Positions 9,276-18,197 of a DNA stretch of 64,000 nucleotides are shown piece by piece. Origin of the DNA: Sphingobacteriia bacterium (lineage in GTDB: Bacteria > Bacteroidota > Bacteroidia > Chitinophagales > Chitinophagaceae). The stretch lies in contig JAECQP010000005.1 of the NCBI GenBank assembly GCA_015999745.1, forward strand, positions 31,974-95,973, read 5' to 3'. Positions within the stretch are counted from its first letter, which is position 1. Each line of letters opens with the position of its first letter. Position numbers and translations under genes: made by a program. Under the pieces are notes generated by a model. The model had not been told where the DNA came from. It saw only the letters and a list, made by a program, of their open reading frames with translations, and ran no database searches.

Positions 9276-10355
9276 ATGAATAAATTATTTATAGCTGTTT
9301 TTTTGTTCATCGGTTTTACTGCAACTGCACAGGATGGTTTCGAAATCAAAGCTGAGCTGAAAAATACCAAACCCAATACACTGGTTTTTCTCATGAACGG
9401 AAGCGATGGCAAAACCATTGCCACCGATACAATCCGTAATGGCGTTTTTACTTTCAAAGGAAAGCTTGCAGAACCCGATATATTCCAGATTGGTTTTATT
9501 GGCTACAAGGAAGGGATTGACCTGTTTCTCGATAACAATACCGTTACCATTAACGGAGACTTTAATGAACTCAGTAAGGCCGAGATCAAAGGCTGCCCTG
9601 TTGAAGACGATTACCAGTTGTTCAAATCGAGGTTCAATCCCATCCGGGAATCATTGAATAGCCTGGCCGCCCGGATCAGCCCGGAAAAGAATCCGCAAAC
9701 AAGAGATTCCCTGATCCGTTTGTTTGAAACCTCCAAAGGGAAAGTGCTGGAAGAGGCCAATGCTTTTACCGCCGAAAAGAAAGCCTCTCCGGTAAGCCCG
9801 TTTGTGCTGTTTGTGATTAATCCCCTGTTAAGCGGCATCCCCGAACTGGAACAACGCTACAATGCCCTGGAGCCGGCGGCTAAAAAAGGAACCTTCTCTA
9901 AAATGCTGGAGAAGACCATCAGTGATGCCAAAGTGAACGGCATCGGAACAGCCGCGCTGGAATTCAGTCAAAAAGATACCTCCGGTAAAATGGTCTCCCT
10001 TTCTTCCTTCAGGGGAAAATATGTGCTGATCGATTTCTGGGCCAGCTGGTGCGGACCCTGCAGGGCCGAAAACCCGAATGTGGTAGCGGCTTACAATCTC
10101 TATAAGCACAAGAACTTTACCGTATTGGGTGTTTCACTGGACGAGAGCAAATCCAGCTGGATGAATGCAATCCGCAAAGACAAGCTCGCCTGGAACCATG
10201 TCAGTGATCTTAAATACTGGAATAACGCTGTAGCCCGTCTTTACAGGGTGGAAAGCGTTCCGGCTAATTTTCTGATCGATCCCAATGGGATTATCATTGC
10301 AAAAGACCTGCGGGGTGAGGCCTTGCACCAGACACTGAAAATGTTGTTGAAATAG
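9276..10355 (+). CDS. TlpA-family thiol:disulfide protein with N-terminal DUF4369
   Basis: Exported thioredoxin-like protein of 359 residues. A signal peptide (MNKLFIAVFLFIGFTATAQ) is followed by a beta-rich DUF4369-like domain (about 20-120), a helical linker, and a TlpA/AhpC-TSA domain from about residue 215. The redox motif is Cys259-Gly-Pro-Cys262 in FWASWCGPCRAENP. Proteins of this architecture are common in Bacteroidota and are assumed to reduce or isomerise periplasmic disulfides; the substrate is unknown. It starts two bases after hisIE, so it is the last gene of the trp-his transcript, although its job has no evident link to histidine. No terminator hairpin is obvious in the 68 bases that follow. 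Confidence 0.9.
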   Translation: MNKLFIAVFLFIGFTATAQDGFEIKAELKNTKPNTLVFLMNGSDGKTIATDTIRNGVFTFKGKLAEPDIFQIGFIGYKEGIDLFLDNNTVTINGDFNELSKAEIKGCPVEDDYQLFKSRFNPIRESLNSLAARISPEKNPQTRDSLIRLFETSKGKVLEEANAFTAEKKASPVSPFVLFVINPLLSGIPELEQRYNALEPAAKKGTFSKMLEKTISDAKVNGIGTAALEFSQKDTSGKMVSLSSFRGKYVLIDFWASWCGPCRAENPNVVAAYNLYKHKNFTVLGVSLDESKSSWMNAIRKDKLAWNHVSDLKYWNNAVARLYRVESVPANFLIDPNGIIIAKDLRGEALHQTLKMLLK

Positions 10356-10423
10356 CTGTTAAACCGGCCATCCATTTTTGTGTCTGATTACAGTGGATTT
10401 TCTATTTTGCCTCTTCATACAGC

Positions 10424-12886
10424 ATGAAGCAACTATTTATTTTCGTTTTTATACTGATTACCGGAACTGCACAGGCCCAGCAAACTGCTTTGCGTGAAAA
10501 AACAAGGTTTGGTATCATCATGGGGAACCTGGTAGAATATACCTCCGGGAAAGCCGTTCCCTATGCAAGGGTAGACCTGTATCATCATACGTCAGATACG
10601 GTGCTGGTGTCTACCATTTCGGATAAGAACGGCGCTTTTGAGTTTAACCAGCTTGGCTTTGGGTATTATTCGCTGGTGGCAAGATCAATGGGGCTGGCAG
10701 ATACCAGGATCGACAGTATTTACCTGCGTGCAGACCGCTACGATTTTAATATCGGGGATGTAAAAATGAAGGAAGCCGGTAATACACTGAATGAGGTCAT
10801 TGTGTATTCGGAAAAACCCTTAATCGAAAATAAAGACGATAAACTCACCTATAATGTAGGTGAGAGCGCATTGAGCAGCGGTTCCAGCACTGCAGAGATC
10901 CTGAAGAATATCCCCCTCATCAACAACGATCCAAATGGGAAAATTCTTCTGAAGGGAAAGGAGCCCAAGATCCTGATCGATGATAAGCCCACAGAGCTGA
11001 ACGCGCAGCAGTTGCAGGATTTGCTGGAAAGTTTGCCCGGAAGCAGTATCGACAAAGTGGAGATCATGAGCAACCCGCCTCCGCAATATGCTACCGAAAC
11101 AGGAGGTGTTATCAATATTATTACCAGGAAAGGAAAGATCGGCTGGGTGGGAAGAATCAACCTGAGCGCCGGTACAAGGGGAGAAGGTAATTTCTCCACC
11201 AACCTCAGCTACCGGAATAAAAAACTGTCGCTGAATCAATCGATCGGAACCGGCGTCAGCCAGATCGGCGGGCATAGCTACAGCAACCGGCAGAATTTTT
11301 ATACGGACTCCACCAATTATTTCAATACCACCGGAGCATTCTTTAACAAGAATATTCGTCCGAATCTGCGTACGCAACTGGATTATGAAATGAACAAGAA
11401 CAACCAGGCAGGTTTGGTGTACCAGAGTAACCTGAACTTTTTCGATAATACCAGCAGGAACAGTTATACCAATCTCAACCGGTTCGGGGAAGTTTATAAG
11501 ATCAGCACCAGGGAAAACCAGAGCAAGGGTGACGGCTATACCCATGCCCTCACACTTTCTTATACCCGCAAGGGAAAAAAGAACCTGGCAGAAGTGTTGC
11601 GGATGATCCTTTCCGGGAATATCAGCAAGAACGATAACGACCGCGACTTCTTTCAGCAATTTCTAGACCCCGGTTATATACCAACCGGTATTGATTCGGT
11701 GCAAACACAGTATTTTAATTCCAAAAACCGTTCTGCTTCCGCGAGACTGGAATATACCAAACCCCTGCAACTGAAAGGAAGTAATTTCTCCGGTGGCATC
11801 ACTTACCTGTTGTCTGATTACCACAATTACCTGAATACCTCCTTCCTGAGAAAAGCAGACGGGGTATTGGTGCCCAATGATCTGCTCAGCAATGATTTTT
11901 TGTTTAAGCAGAACATCCTTACGGCAAGAGCGGGATTCAGTTTCCTCTTTCCGGGAAATGTTCGCCTCACTGCCGGAGCACAGGCAGAGCATACGCGGAT
12001 GTCGTTTGATTTCATCAAAGGCAATGTGAGCAATGTAGACAACGATTACTGGAACATCCTTCCGAATGCCACCCTGCGGAAGGAATTTGATAAAACCCTG
12101 AATACCTCACTGGTGTACAGGGCCACCATTCGCAGGCCCGGTATCAGCGAACTGAATCCCAATGTGGATTACGGAGATCCGTATAATCTTCGCTTTGGTA
12201 ATCCGTTCCTGCTGCCTTCGCTGTCGCATAATTTCGACTGGAACTTCAGCTGGATGAAAGGGAAATATTATATCAATACTTCCCTGGGCCTGAACAAGGT
12301 AAAGCATGTATTCAATAGCATCCGTACATTAACAGAAGGCGGTAAAACACAGATTACCTGGCTGAACATTGCCGACCGGAACGAATATGAGGCCAGCGCA
12401 TTCGGAGGATATACTTTCACCAAGGAGTTCAGAATGAATGCCAGTGCAGGATACACTTTCAATGAATACAGTGAAAGGGAAAAGCAATTGTACAATTACA
12501 GGAACGGCGGTACTTTTTATACCAGTGTAAATTATACCTTCACACCAACCAATGTCTGGAACTTTGAAGGATCCGCCAGGTACAACAGTTTTGCCAATCC
12601 ACAAGGCAGAAGCAGGAGTAATATCAGTTTAAATCTTGGCGTACAAAGAAAATTCTTCGACCGCAGGCTGATTGTAGCGTTCAATATGGTGGATCCCTTT
12701 ACACCGCAGCAATACGTAACGGTTACCAATGGTCAGCGCTTTACCGTAGAGAGTTTTAACGCCACCAGTACGCGCAATTACAGGCTGTCTGTCAGTTACC
12801 AGCTCAACAGGCTTGTACAGAAAAGTAACCTCAAAGAAAAGGAGAAACAGCAGTTACTGAATAAACTGAAGCAGCCAAAAGTTTAA
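10424..12886 (+). CDS. Outer membrane beta-barrel receptor with carboxypeptidase-regulatory-like N-terminus
   Basis: 820-residue outer membrane protein. A signal peptide (to about GTAQAQ) is followed by a carboxypeptidase-regulatory-like beta sandwich (GNLVEYTSGKAVPYARV, residues about 30-115), a TonB plug-like domain (NEVIVYSEKPLIENK, then LKNIPLINNDPNGKILLKG and IDKVEIMSNPPPQY, about 120-240), and a long beta-barrel. It belongs to the Bacteroidota outer membrane beta-barrel family related to TonB-dependent receptors; no SusD partner is adjacent. The substrate cannot be told. The stop codon interleaves with that of the convergent downstream gene, with a 4-base overlap. Confidence 0.9.
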   Translation: MKQLFIFVFILITGTAQAQQTALREKTRFGIIMGNLVEYTSGKAVPYARVDLYHHTSDTVLVSTISDKNGAFEFNQLGFGYYSLVARSMGLADTRIDSIYLRADRYDFNIGDVKMKEAGNTLNEVIVYSEKPLIENKDDKLTYNVGESALSSGSSTAEILKNIPLINNDPNGKILLKGKEPKILIDDKPTELNAQQLQDLLESLPGSSIDKVEIMSNPPPQYATETGGVINIITRKGKIGWVGRINLSAGTRGEGNFSTNLSYRNKKLSLNQSIGTGVSQIGGHSYSNRQNFYTDSTNYFNTTGAFFNKNIRPNLRTQLDYEMNKNNQAGLVYQSNLNFFDNTSRNSYTNLNRFGEVYKISTRENQSKGDGYTHALTLSYTRKGKKNLAEVLRMILSGNISKNDNDRDFFQQFLDPGYIPTGIDSVQTQYFNSKNRSASARLEYTKPLQLKGSNFSGGITYLLSDYHNYLNTSFLRKADGVLVPNDLLSNDFLFKQNILTARAGFSFLFPGNVRLTAGAQAEHTRMSFDFIKGNVSNVDNDYWNILPNATLRKEFDKTLNTSLVYRATIRRPGISELNPNVDYGDPYNLRFGNPFLLPSLSHNFDWNFSWMKGKYYINTSLGLNKVKHVFNSIRTLTEGGKTQITWLNIADRNEYEASAFGGYTFTKEFRMNASAGYTFNEYSEREKQLYNYRNGGTFYTSVNYTFTPTNVWNFEGSARYNSFANPQGRSRSNISLNLGVQRKFFDRRLIVAFNMVDPFTPQQYVTVTNGQRFTVESFNATSTRNYRLSVSYQLNRLVQKSNLKEKEKQQLLNKLKQPKV

Positions 12887-13395
12887 TGTGCAGTGTTGGG
12901 TAGCTTTGTTTTCAACCAGCTGTTCTTTAACGGAACCAGCCAATCGTTCAGCAGCATGTTCTTATTCGTAACCAGGTTGTTGAAATACAGCGTGTCTGCA
13001 TCGATGAATCCATTCTCCAGTGCATAATTCAACTGATTCAGCGGCAGGATTTCCACTTTGTCTTTTACAATGAATCCAAGGCTTTGCCTGTTGAGCAGAT
13101 CTACATTGAATTTTTGTTCAATTTCCTTGATCAGCCGAATGGATTTGTCGGCGCTGGAGCCGCAAAGACGGGCGGAAGAATCATCTGCCATCAGTACGAT
13201 GAACTGCCCAAAGAACAGACTGGCATAGCCTTTAATCAGCGAGCCGTGGCTTTCCCAGTTACTGATGAAGTCGTTGAGAATTTTTTCCAGCTCCAAAGCT
13301 TCGCTAATGCTGAACAGGCGGCTGCTTTGGTAAATCCAGACTTTGGAGTTGTCGTGGAAACCGGCCGGAATATGTTGTTGGTATTGTAAGTCCAT
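12883..13395 (-). CDS. Conserved 170-residue protein of Fe-S operon (often mislabelled ABC transporter ATPase)
   Basis: Soluble protein of 170 residues with no signal peptide, no membrane segment and no Walker A, Walker B or ABC signature motif. Related Bacteroidota proteins are, to my recollection, frequently named ABC transporter ATPase, and this sequence gives no support for that name. It has a mixed alpha/beta look, with SSRLFSISEALELEKILNDF near the N-terminus and ADDSSARLCGSSADKSIRL in the middle. It lies 12 bases downstream of the CCG-domain Fe-S gene on the same strand, so it is cotranscribed with the electron-transfer pair. Function unknown. Confidence 0.8.
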   Translation of the reverse strand: MDLQYQQHIPAGFHDNSKVWIYQSSRLFSISEALELEKILNDFISNWESHGSLIKGYASLFFGQFIVLMADDSSARLCGSSADKSIRLIKEIEQKFNVDLLNRQSLGFIVKDKVEILPLNQLNYALENGFIDADTLYFNNLVTNKNMLLNDWLVPLKNSWLKTKLPNTAH

Positions 13396-13407
13396 ATTGT
13401 TTATTTT

Positions 13408-14187
13408 TTATTGCATACTTGCGGCAATCATCTCGGCTATGTCTAATACAGCTACTTCGTTTTCCTTCTCCCGGTTTTTAACCCCATCGGTAATCATGGT
13501 GTTGCAGAAAGGACAGGCAGCGGCAATAAAGCCTGCACCGGTTTCAAGGGCTTCGTCGGCTCTTTCGATATTGATGCGTTTGTTTCCCGGCTCATCTTCC
13601 TTGAACATCTGGGCGCCGCCTGCACCGCAGCATAATCCATTGCTTTTGCAACGTTTCATTTCCACCAGCTCTGCATCCAGCGCTTCCAGTATTTTGCGGG
13701 GCGCCTCATAAATATCATTGGCACGGCCCAGGTAACAGCTATCGTGATAAGAGATTTTCTTCCCTTTAAATGCACCGCCTTCCTTCAGCTTAATTTTCCC
13801 TTCGTCAATCAGTTGCTGCAGCAAGGTGGTATGGTGCAGTACTTCATAAGCGCCCCCCAGTTCGGGGTATTCATTCTTAAGTGTGTTGAAGCAGTGCGGG
13901 CAGGTAGTTACGATCTTTTTAATGCCGTACCCATTTAATACCTGGATATTCTGGTAGGCCATCATCTGAAACAGGAACTCATTGCCGGCCCTTCGTGCAG
14001 GATCGCCTGTGCAGGCTTCCTCTTTACCAAGAATCGCGAATTTCATACCTACTTTATCAAGAATGGCGGCAAATGCTTTGGTGATCTTCTGTGCACGCTG
14101 ATCAAAACTACCTGCACACCCTACCCAGAACAGCACTTCCGGTGTTTCACCGGCTGCCATCATTTCCGCCATTGTATTAATCTTCAT
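13408..14187 (-). CDS. CCG-domain (Fe-S) oxidoreductase subunit, HdrB/LutA-like
   Basis: 259-residue soluble protein with two cysteine-rich CCG domains like those of heterodisulfide reductase HdrB/HdrD, GlcF and LutA. The first domain includes WVGCAGSFDQR and TTCPHCFNTLKNEYP, and the second SYHDSCYLGRAND and SNGLCCGAGGAQMF, with a trailing AACPFCNTM. These domains bind an unusual Fe-S cluster and usually act on disulfides or hydroxyacids. It lies 27 bases after the membrane Fe-S gene, which would pass electrons to or from it. The electron donor and substrate are not identifiable here. Confidence 0.88.
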   Translation of the reverse strand: MKINTMAEMMAAGETPEVLFWVGCAGSFDQRAQKITKAFAAILDKVGMKFAILGKEEACTGDPARRAGNEFLFQMMAYQNIQVLNGYGIKKIVTTCPHCFNTLKNEYPELGGAYEVLHHTTLLQQLIDEGKIKLKEGGAFKGKKISYHDSCYLGRANDIYEAPRKILEALDAELVEMKRCKSNGLCCGAGGAQMFKEDEPGNKRINIERADEALETGAGFIAAACPFCNTMITDGVKNREKENEVAVLDIAEMIAASMQ

Positions 14188-14214
14188 AACAATCGTTTAA
14201 ATTAGTTCAGATAA

Positions 14215-15531
14215 TTAAGAGGCCATTTCCTCCGCCCATTTGTCGCGCTCATCCGGGGCAAATTTCCAGGGGGCAAAATTGTTTTCAATATTGCTGAATG
14301 TGCCGTTCCATTCCTGTGGCGCATTGCTTTCTTCCATAATCAGCGATCTGCGCAATTCCATAATGATATCCAGCGGCGCAATGCTTACCGGGCAGGCTTC
14401 CACACAGGCATTGCAGGTAGTACAGGCACGGAGTTCTTCCACACTGATATAGTTGTGCAGCAACGATTTTCCGTCGTCTTTGAATGTTTTATGGAGGTTT
14501 ATATTTCTGCCCACATCTTCCAGCCTGTCGCGGGTAGCCATCATGATTTTGCGCGGGCTCAGCAGTTTGCCGGTGAGATTGGCCGGGCAGGAAGCGGTAC
14601 ATCTTCCGCACTCGGTACAACTGTACGCATCCAGCAGGTTTTTCCAGCTCAGATCAAAGATATCTTTTGCGCCAAAACGGGCAGGGGGTGGGGCATCGGC
14701 AGGTGCAAGTTCGGGCTGCATGGCATAGCGCACTTCGTTCTGCACGGCAGGCATATTTTTGATTTTACCCTGCGGCTCCAGCCTGGCATAATAGGCATTC
14801 GGGAACGCCAGCATAATATGCAGGTGCTTGGAATAGGGCAGGTAGTTTAAAAAAGCAAAAATGCCGATGATGTGTAACCACCAGGCAGTACGTTCAATAC
14901 CAACCAGTGCTCCGTCGGAGAAGCCGTTGAAGAGCGGGGCAAGCAGATCTGAGAAAAAGAAAGCTCCGGTTGTATGGTAGTGCTCAGCACCGCGGCCCTG
15001 CAAAACCTGATCAGCGGCATTCATGCAGAGAAACAGGCTCATCAGTACAATTTCGGTCAGCAGGATGTAGTTGGCATCGCTGCGGGGCCAGCCGTTCAGG
15101 TCTTTGCTGATGAATCTTTTGAGTTGAATGATGTTTCTGCGGATCAGGAAGATGATACATACCAATATCACCGTAGCTGCGAGGAATTCAAAAAAGTTGA
15201 TCAGCCAGGTATAAACGCCGCCTAAAACAGGGAGAAAGAGGCGGTGGGTGCCTGAAATACCATCCAGTACAATCTCCAGCACTTCCACATTGATGATGAT
15301 AAATCCTGCATATACCACCAGGTGCAGGATGGCCACCAGTGGATTTTTGAACATTTTTTTCTGTCCCAGCGCCAGCAAAATCAGGTTGTTCCACCGTTTA
15401 CCGGGATCGTTGGACAGGTCTTCATCCTTTCCCAGTAAAATATTCCGTCTGATTTCTCCGGTTTTTTTGGCAAACAGAAAACTACCGGTTGCAGCCAGGA
15501 TCAGGAACCCGATTTGTGGTATATAATGCAT
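14215..15531 (-). CDS. Membrane electron-transfer protein with two 4Fe-4S clusters
   Basis: 438-residue protein with about five membrane segments in the N-terminal 270 residues (for example LVVYAGFIIINVEVLEIV, FLAATVILVCIIFLI and IIGIFAFLNYLPY), followed by a soluble domain with two ferredoxin-type motifs: CTECGRCTASCPANL and CTTCNACVEACPVSI. The layout resembles HdrE/NarI-like quinone-linked membrane subunits fused to HdrC-like ferredoxin domains. With the CCG protein downstream it probably makes a quinone-coupled oxidoreductase. It is the first gene of a three-gene minus-strand operon and is divergent from the phosphoribosyltransferase gene at 15629. Confidence 0.88.
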   Translation of the reverse strand: MHYIPQIGFLILAATGSFLFAKKTGEIRRNILLGKDEDLSNDPGKRWNNLILLALGQKKMFKNPLVAILHLVVYAGFIIINVEVLEIVLDGISGTHRLFLPVLGGVYTWLINFFEFLAATVILVCIIFLIRRNIIQLKRFISKDLNGWPRSDANYILLTEIVLMSLFLCMNAADQVLQGRGAEHYHTTGAFFFSDLLAPLFNGFSDGALVGIERTAWWLHIIGIFAFLNYLPYSKHLHIMLAFPNAYYARLEPQGKIKNMPAVQNEVRYAMQPELAPADAPPPARFGAKDIFDLSWKNLLDAYSCTECGRCTASCPANLTGKLLSPRKIMMATRDRLEDVGRNINLHKTFKDDGKSLLHNYISVEELRACTTCNACVEACPVSIAPLDIIMELRRSLIMEESNAPQEWNGTFSNIENNFAPWKFAPDERDKWAEEMAS

Positions 15532-15628
15532 ACAAAACAGTTATGCCGCTAAGATAGTAATTTAAGGGGTGCAGGAACCAATTGTTGATTGCATTTATTG
15601 TTGTTATTTTGAGGGATAAACCATCAAG

Positions 15629-16129
15629 ATGTCCGAAAAAAGATATATCCTCTCTGCCGCAGAGGCAGCGCAGAAATTGCATCGCATGAGCCTTCAGCTT
15701 GCAGAAAACCTGAGCGGCAATACAGCGCCTGTTATACTGATCGGAATCCGTAACAACGGGGTGGTGCTGGCAGCGAAGATCGAAGCCCTTCTAAAGCAGT
15801 ATATCCCCAATCCCCTTAAGACCATTTTTCTGCAAATGGACAAGCAGCACCCCACTACGGTTAACCTGAGTGAGGAAGTGGCGCTCAATAATGCCAATGT
15901 GATCCTGGTAGACGATGTGGCCAATAGCGGGCGGACCATGCTTTACGCCCTGAAACCTTTGCTGGAAGCACATCCCCGTTCCATTCAAACGATGGTGCTG
16001 GTAGAAAGAATGCACAAGCTCTTTCCGGTTAATCCCAATTATGTGGGGCTGTCTCTGGCAACTACACAGGAAAGCCATATCCAGGTAGAAACGAAAGACG
16101 GCGAAGTGACCGGCGCTTTTGTGGTTTGA
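15629..16129 (+). CDS. PyrR-like phosphoribosyltransferase
   Basis: 166-residue type I phosphoribosyltransferase. The PRPP-binding motif VILVDDVANSGRTML is clear, and the N-terminal ILIGIRNNGVVLA matches the PyrR/hypoxanthine phosphoribosyltransferase fold. PyrR proteins attenuate pyrimidine operons and may have uracil phosphoribosyltransferase activity. Neither function can be shown here, and no pyrimidine gene is adjacent; pyrF is 24 kb away. A small conserved-looking gene follows after 36 bases. Confidence 0.8.
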   Translation: MSEKRYILSAAEAAQKLHRMSLQLAENLSGNTAPVILIGIRNNGVVLAAKIEALLKQYIPNPLKTIFLQMDKQHPTTVNLSEEVALNNANVILVDDVANSGRTMLYALKPLLEAHPRSIQTMVLVERMHKLFPVNPNYVGLSLATTQESHIQVETKDGEVTGAFVV

Positions 16130-16165
16130 TTGTTTTAACTTTAAGATTCATCAATACTTTATACG

Positions 16166-16387
16166 ATGGAAAAGTTGGTACATGCATTAAACGACAGGAT
16201 TCTGTCACTGACCATGCGTATCCGGGAAACCTATCCCGAGCTCTCCAAATACATCGAAGAAATGCCGGTAAGCATACCCAATGAGCCTGATCCGCATGTC
16301 CAGGCAAAACAATTGCAGGTCTATTACGATTCGCTGAAAAACATACTCAACAAATATGCGGAAGGACATGGCTGGGATTTGGAGTAA
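16166..16387 (+). CDS. Small hypothetical helical protein (73 aa)
   Basis: I do not recognise this gene. It encodes 73 residues with no signal or membrane segment, largely predicted helical, with a Pro-rich stretch (EEMPVSIPNEPDPHV) between two amphipathic helices. The start follows the phosphoribosyltransferase by 36 bases, and the stop precedes the phosphosugar mutase start by 54 bases on the same strand. The coding-like codon usage and the tidy fit between neighbours argue that it is real. Confidence 0.7.
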   Translation: MEKLVHALNDRILSLTMRIRETYPELSKYIEEMPVSIPNEPDPHVQAKQLQVYYDSLKNILNKYAEGHGWDLE

Positions 16388-16441
16388 AGCCTATTGTTTT
16401 CTGAACTTTTATTACTAAAATTGCCTACTAAAAAATATAAT

Positions 16442-18169
16442 ATGGACGCTTCCATACAGGAAAGGATTAATGTTTGGGTGAACGGAAATTACGACGCAGA
16501 CGCCAAAAATACGATTGCAGATTTGCAGAAGAACCATCCGGATGAGCTGGCAGATGCTTTTTACCGGAACCTCGAATTTGGTACGGGAGGATTACGCGGA
16601 TTGATGGGAGTGGGTACCAACAGGGTCAATAAATATACCATTGGTATGGCTACACAGGGTTTTGCCAATTACCTGAAGAAAATATACGCCAACGAAGAAA
16701 TAAAACTGGCCATTGCACATGACAGCCGCAACAACAGCCGATTCTTTGCAGAAACGACTGCCAATGTGTTTGCAGCCAATGGTATTAAAGTGTTCCTTTT
16801 TGAATCACTGCGTCCCACACCGGAGTTGAGCTTTGCCATCCGTCACCTGGGATGTAAGGCCGGGGTGGTTTGTACCGCATCCCATAATCCGAAGGAATAC
16901 AATGGCTATAAAGCATACTGGAACGACGGCGGTCAATTGGTTCCACCGCACGATAAAAATGTGATTAAAGAGGTAGAGGCCATCAACAGCGTGGATGAGG
17001 TAAAATGGACAGGTGGCGAAGCCAATATCACCCTGCTTGGAAAAGACATGGACAATGCATATCTGGATATGGTAAATAACCTGAGTGTTTATCCCGACGT
17101 GATTGCCCAACAGCATGACCTTAAAATTGTTTACACGCCCATCCATGGAACCGGTATTACCCTTGTTCCGGATGTATTGAAGCGTTTTGGGTTTACCAAT
17201 GTTACGGTTGTGGAAGAGCAGGCAACACCTGATGGTAATTTCCCTACCGTGGCATACCCCAATCCGGAGGAAAGCGAAACCATGAGTATTGGTTTGCAAA
17301 AAGCCAGGGCACTGGATGCAGATATTTTACTGGGAACAGACCCGGATGCCGACCGTGTTGGTATTGGTGTAAAAAATCACAAGGGCGAGTGGGTGCTGAT
17401 GAATGGTAACCAAACAGCCGTACTGGCATTTGCTTACATGATCGAGGCCCGCAAGGCCAAAGGCATCGCACAGCCCAATGATATGGTGATTACGACCATT
17501 GTGACCACTGAAATGATCAATGAAGTGGCGCGGCAAAACAAGGTAGGTTGCTACAATGTACTGACCGGGTTTAAATGGATCGCCGAAAAAATCAAGGAAC
17601 TGGAAGGTCACGAAAACTATGTAATAGGCGGGGAGGAAAGTTTTGGTTTAATGATCGGCGACCAGATCCGCGATAAGGATGCCATCAGCGCCGTTGCCCT
17701 GATGTGCGAAATGGCCGCTTATGAAAAGGCAAAAGGAAAGAGTCTCTTCGACAAAATGATTGAGCTCTATATTCAATATGGTTTCTACTACGAGAACCTG
17801 ATCAGCATAACCAAAAAAGGCATGAACGGCCAGAAGGAAATTGCTGCTATGATGGAAGGCTATCGCAGCAATCCTCCGGCAGTGATCAATGGTTCTGCGG
17901 TGGTAACCCTGCTCGACTATGAATTGCAGACCGGTAAGGACCTGCAAACAGGAGAAACCTGGGCAATAAATCTGCCAAAGAGCAATGTGCTGCAATTTAT
18001 TACGGCAGACGGCAGCAAGATTTCTGCCCGTCCTTCCGGAACCGAGCCTAAGATCAAGTTCTATTTCAGCGTCAATACGCAACTGGCTTCCAAAACGGAG
18101 TTTGATGCCAAACAGCTGGAACTGGAAAACCGGATCAAAGGGATCATCCGTGATATGCAGCTTGGATAA
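16442..18169 (+). CDS. Phospho-sugar mutase (phosphoglucomutase/phosphomannomutase family)
   Basis: 575-residue alpha-D-phosphohexomutase that interconverts hexose 1- and 6-phosphates. The catalytic phosphoserine is in GVVCTASHNPKEYNGYKAYW, the metal-binding loop is GTDPDADRVGIG, the sugar-binding loop is GGEESFG, and the phosphate loop is ISARPSGTEPKIKFY. The frame is open back to 16394, but the ATG at 16442 (MDASIQERINVWV) matches the family N-terminus and follows an AT-rich leader. The length fits the PGM2-like long form typical of Bacteroidota. Whether glucose, mannose or deoxyribose phosphate is preferred cannot be read from sequence. Confidence 0.92.
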   Translation: MDASIQERINVWVNGNYDADAKNTIADLQKNHPDELADAFYRNLEFGTGGLRGLMGVGTNRVNKYTIGMATQGFANYLKKIYANEEIKLAIAHDSRNNSRFFAETTANVFAANGIKVFLFESLRPTPELSFAIRHLGCKAGVVCTASHNPKEYNGYKAYWNDGGQLVPPHDKNVIKEVEAINSVDEVKWTGGEANITLLGKDMDNAYLDMVNNLSVYPDVIAQQHDLKIVYTPIHGTGITLVPDVLKRFGFTNVTVVEEQATPDGNFPTVAYPNPEESETMSIGLQKARALDADILLGTDPDADRVGIGVKNHKGEWVLMNGNQTAVLAFAYMIEARKAKGIAQPNDMVITTIVTTEMINEVARQNKVGCYNVLTGFKWIAEKIKELEGHENYVIGGEESFGLMIGDQIRDKDAISAVALMCEMAAYEKAKGKSLFDKMIELYIQYGFYYENLISITKKGMNGQKEIAAMMEGYRSNPPAVINGSAVVTLLDYELQTGKDLQTGETWAINLPKSNVLQFITADGSKISARPSGTEPKIKFYFSVNTQLASKTEFDAKQLELENRIKGIIRDMQLG

Positions 18170-18197
18170 ATAAGTTCTTCTTCTGTATATTCGCGGC

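Noticed and set aside
12883..13395. ABC transporter ATPase label
   Set aside because: No Walker A, Walker B or ABC signature sequence is present, and the protein is too short for a nucleotide-binding domain.
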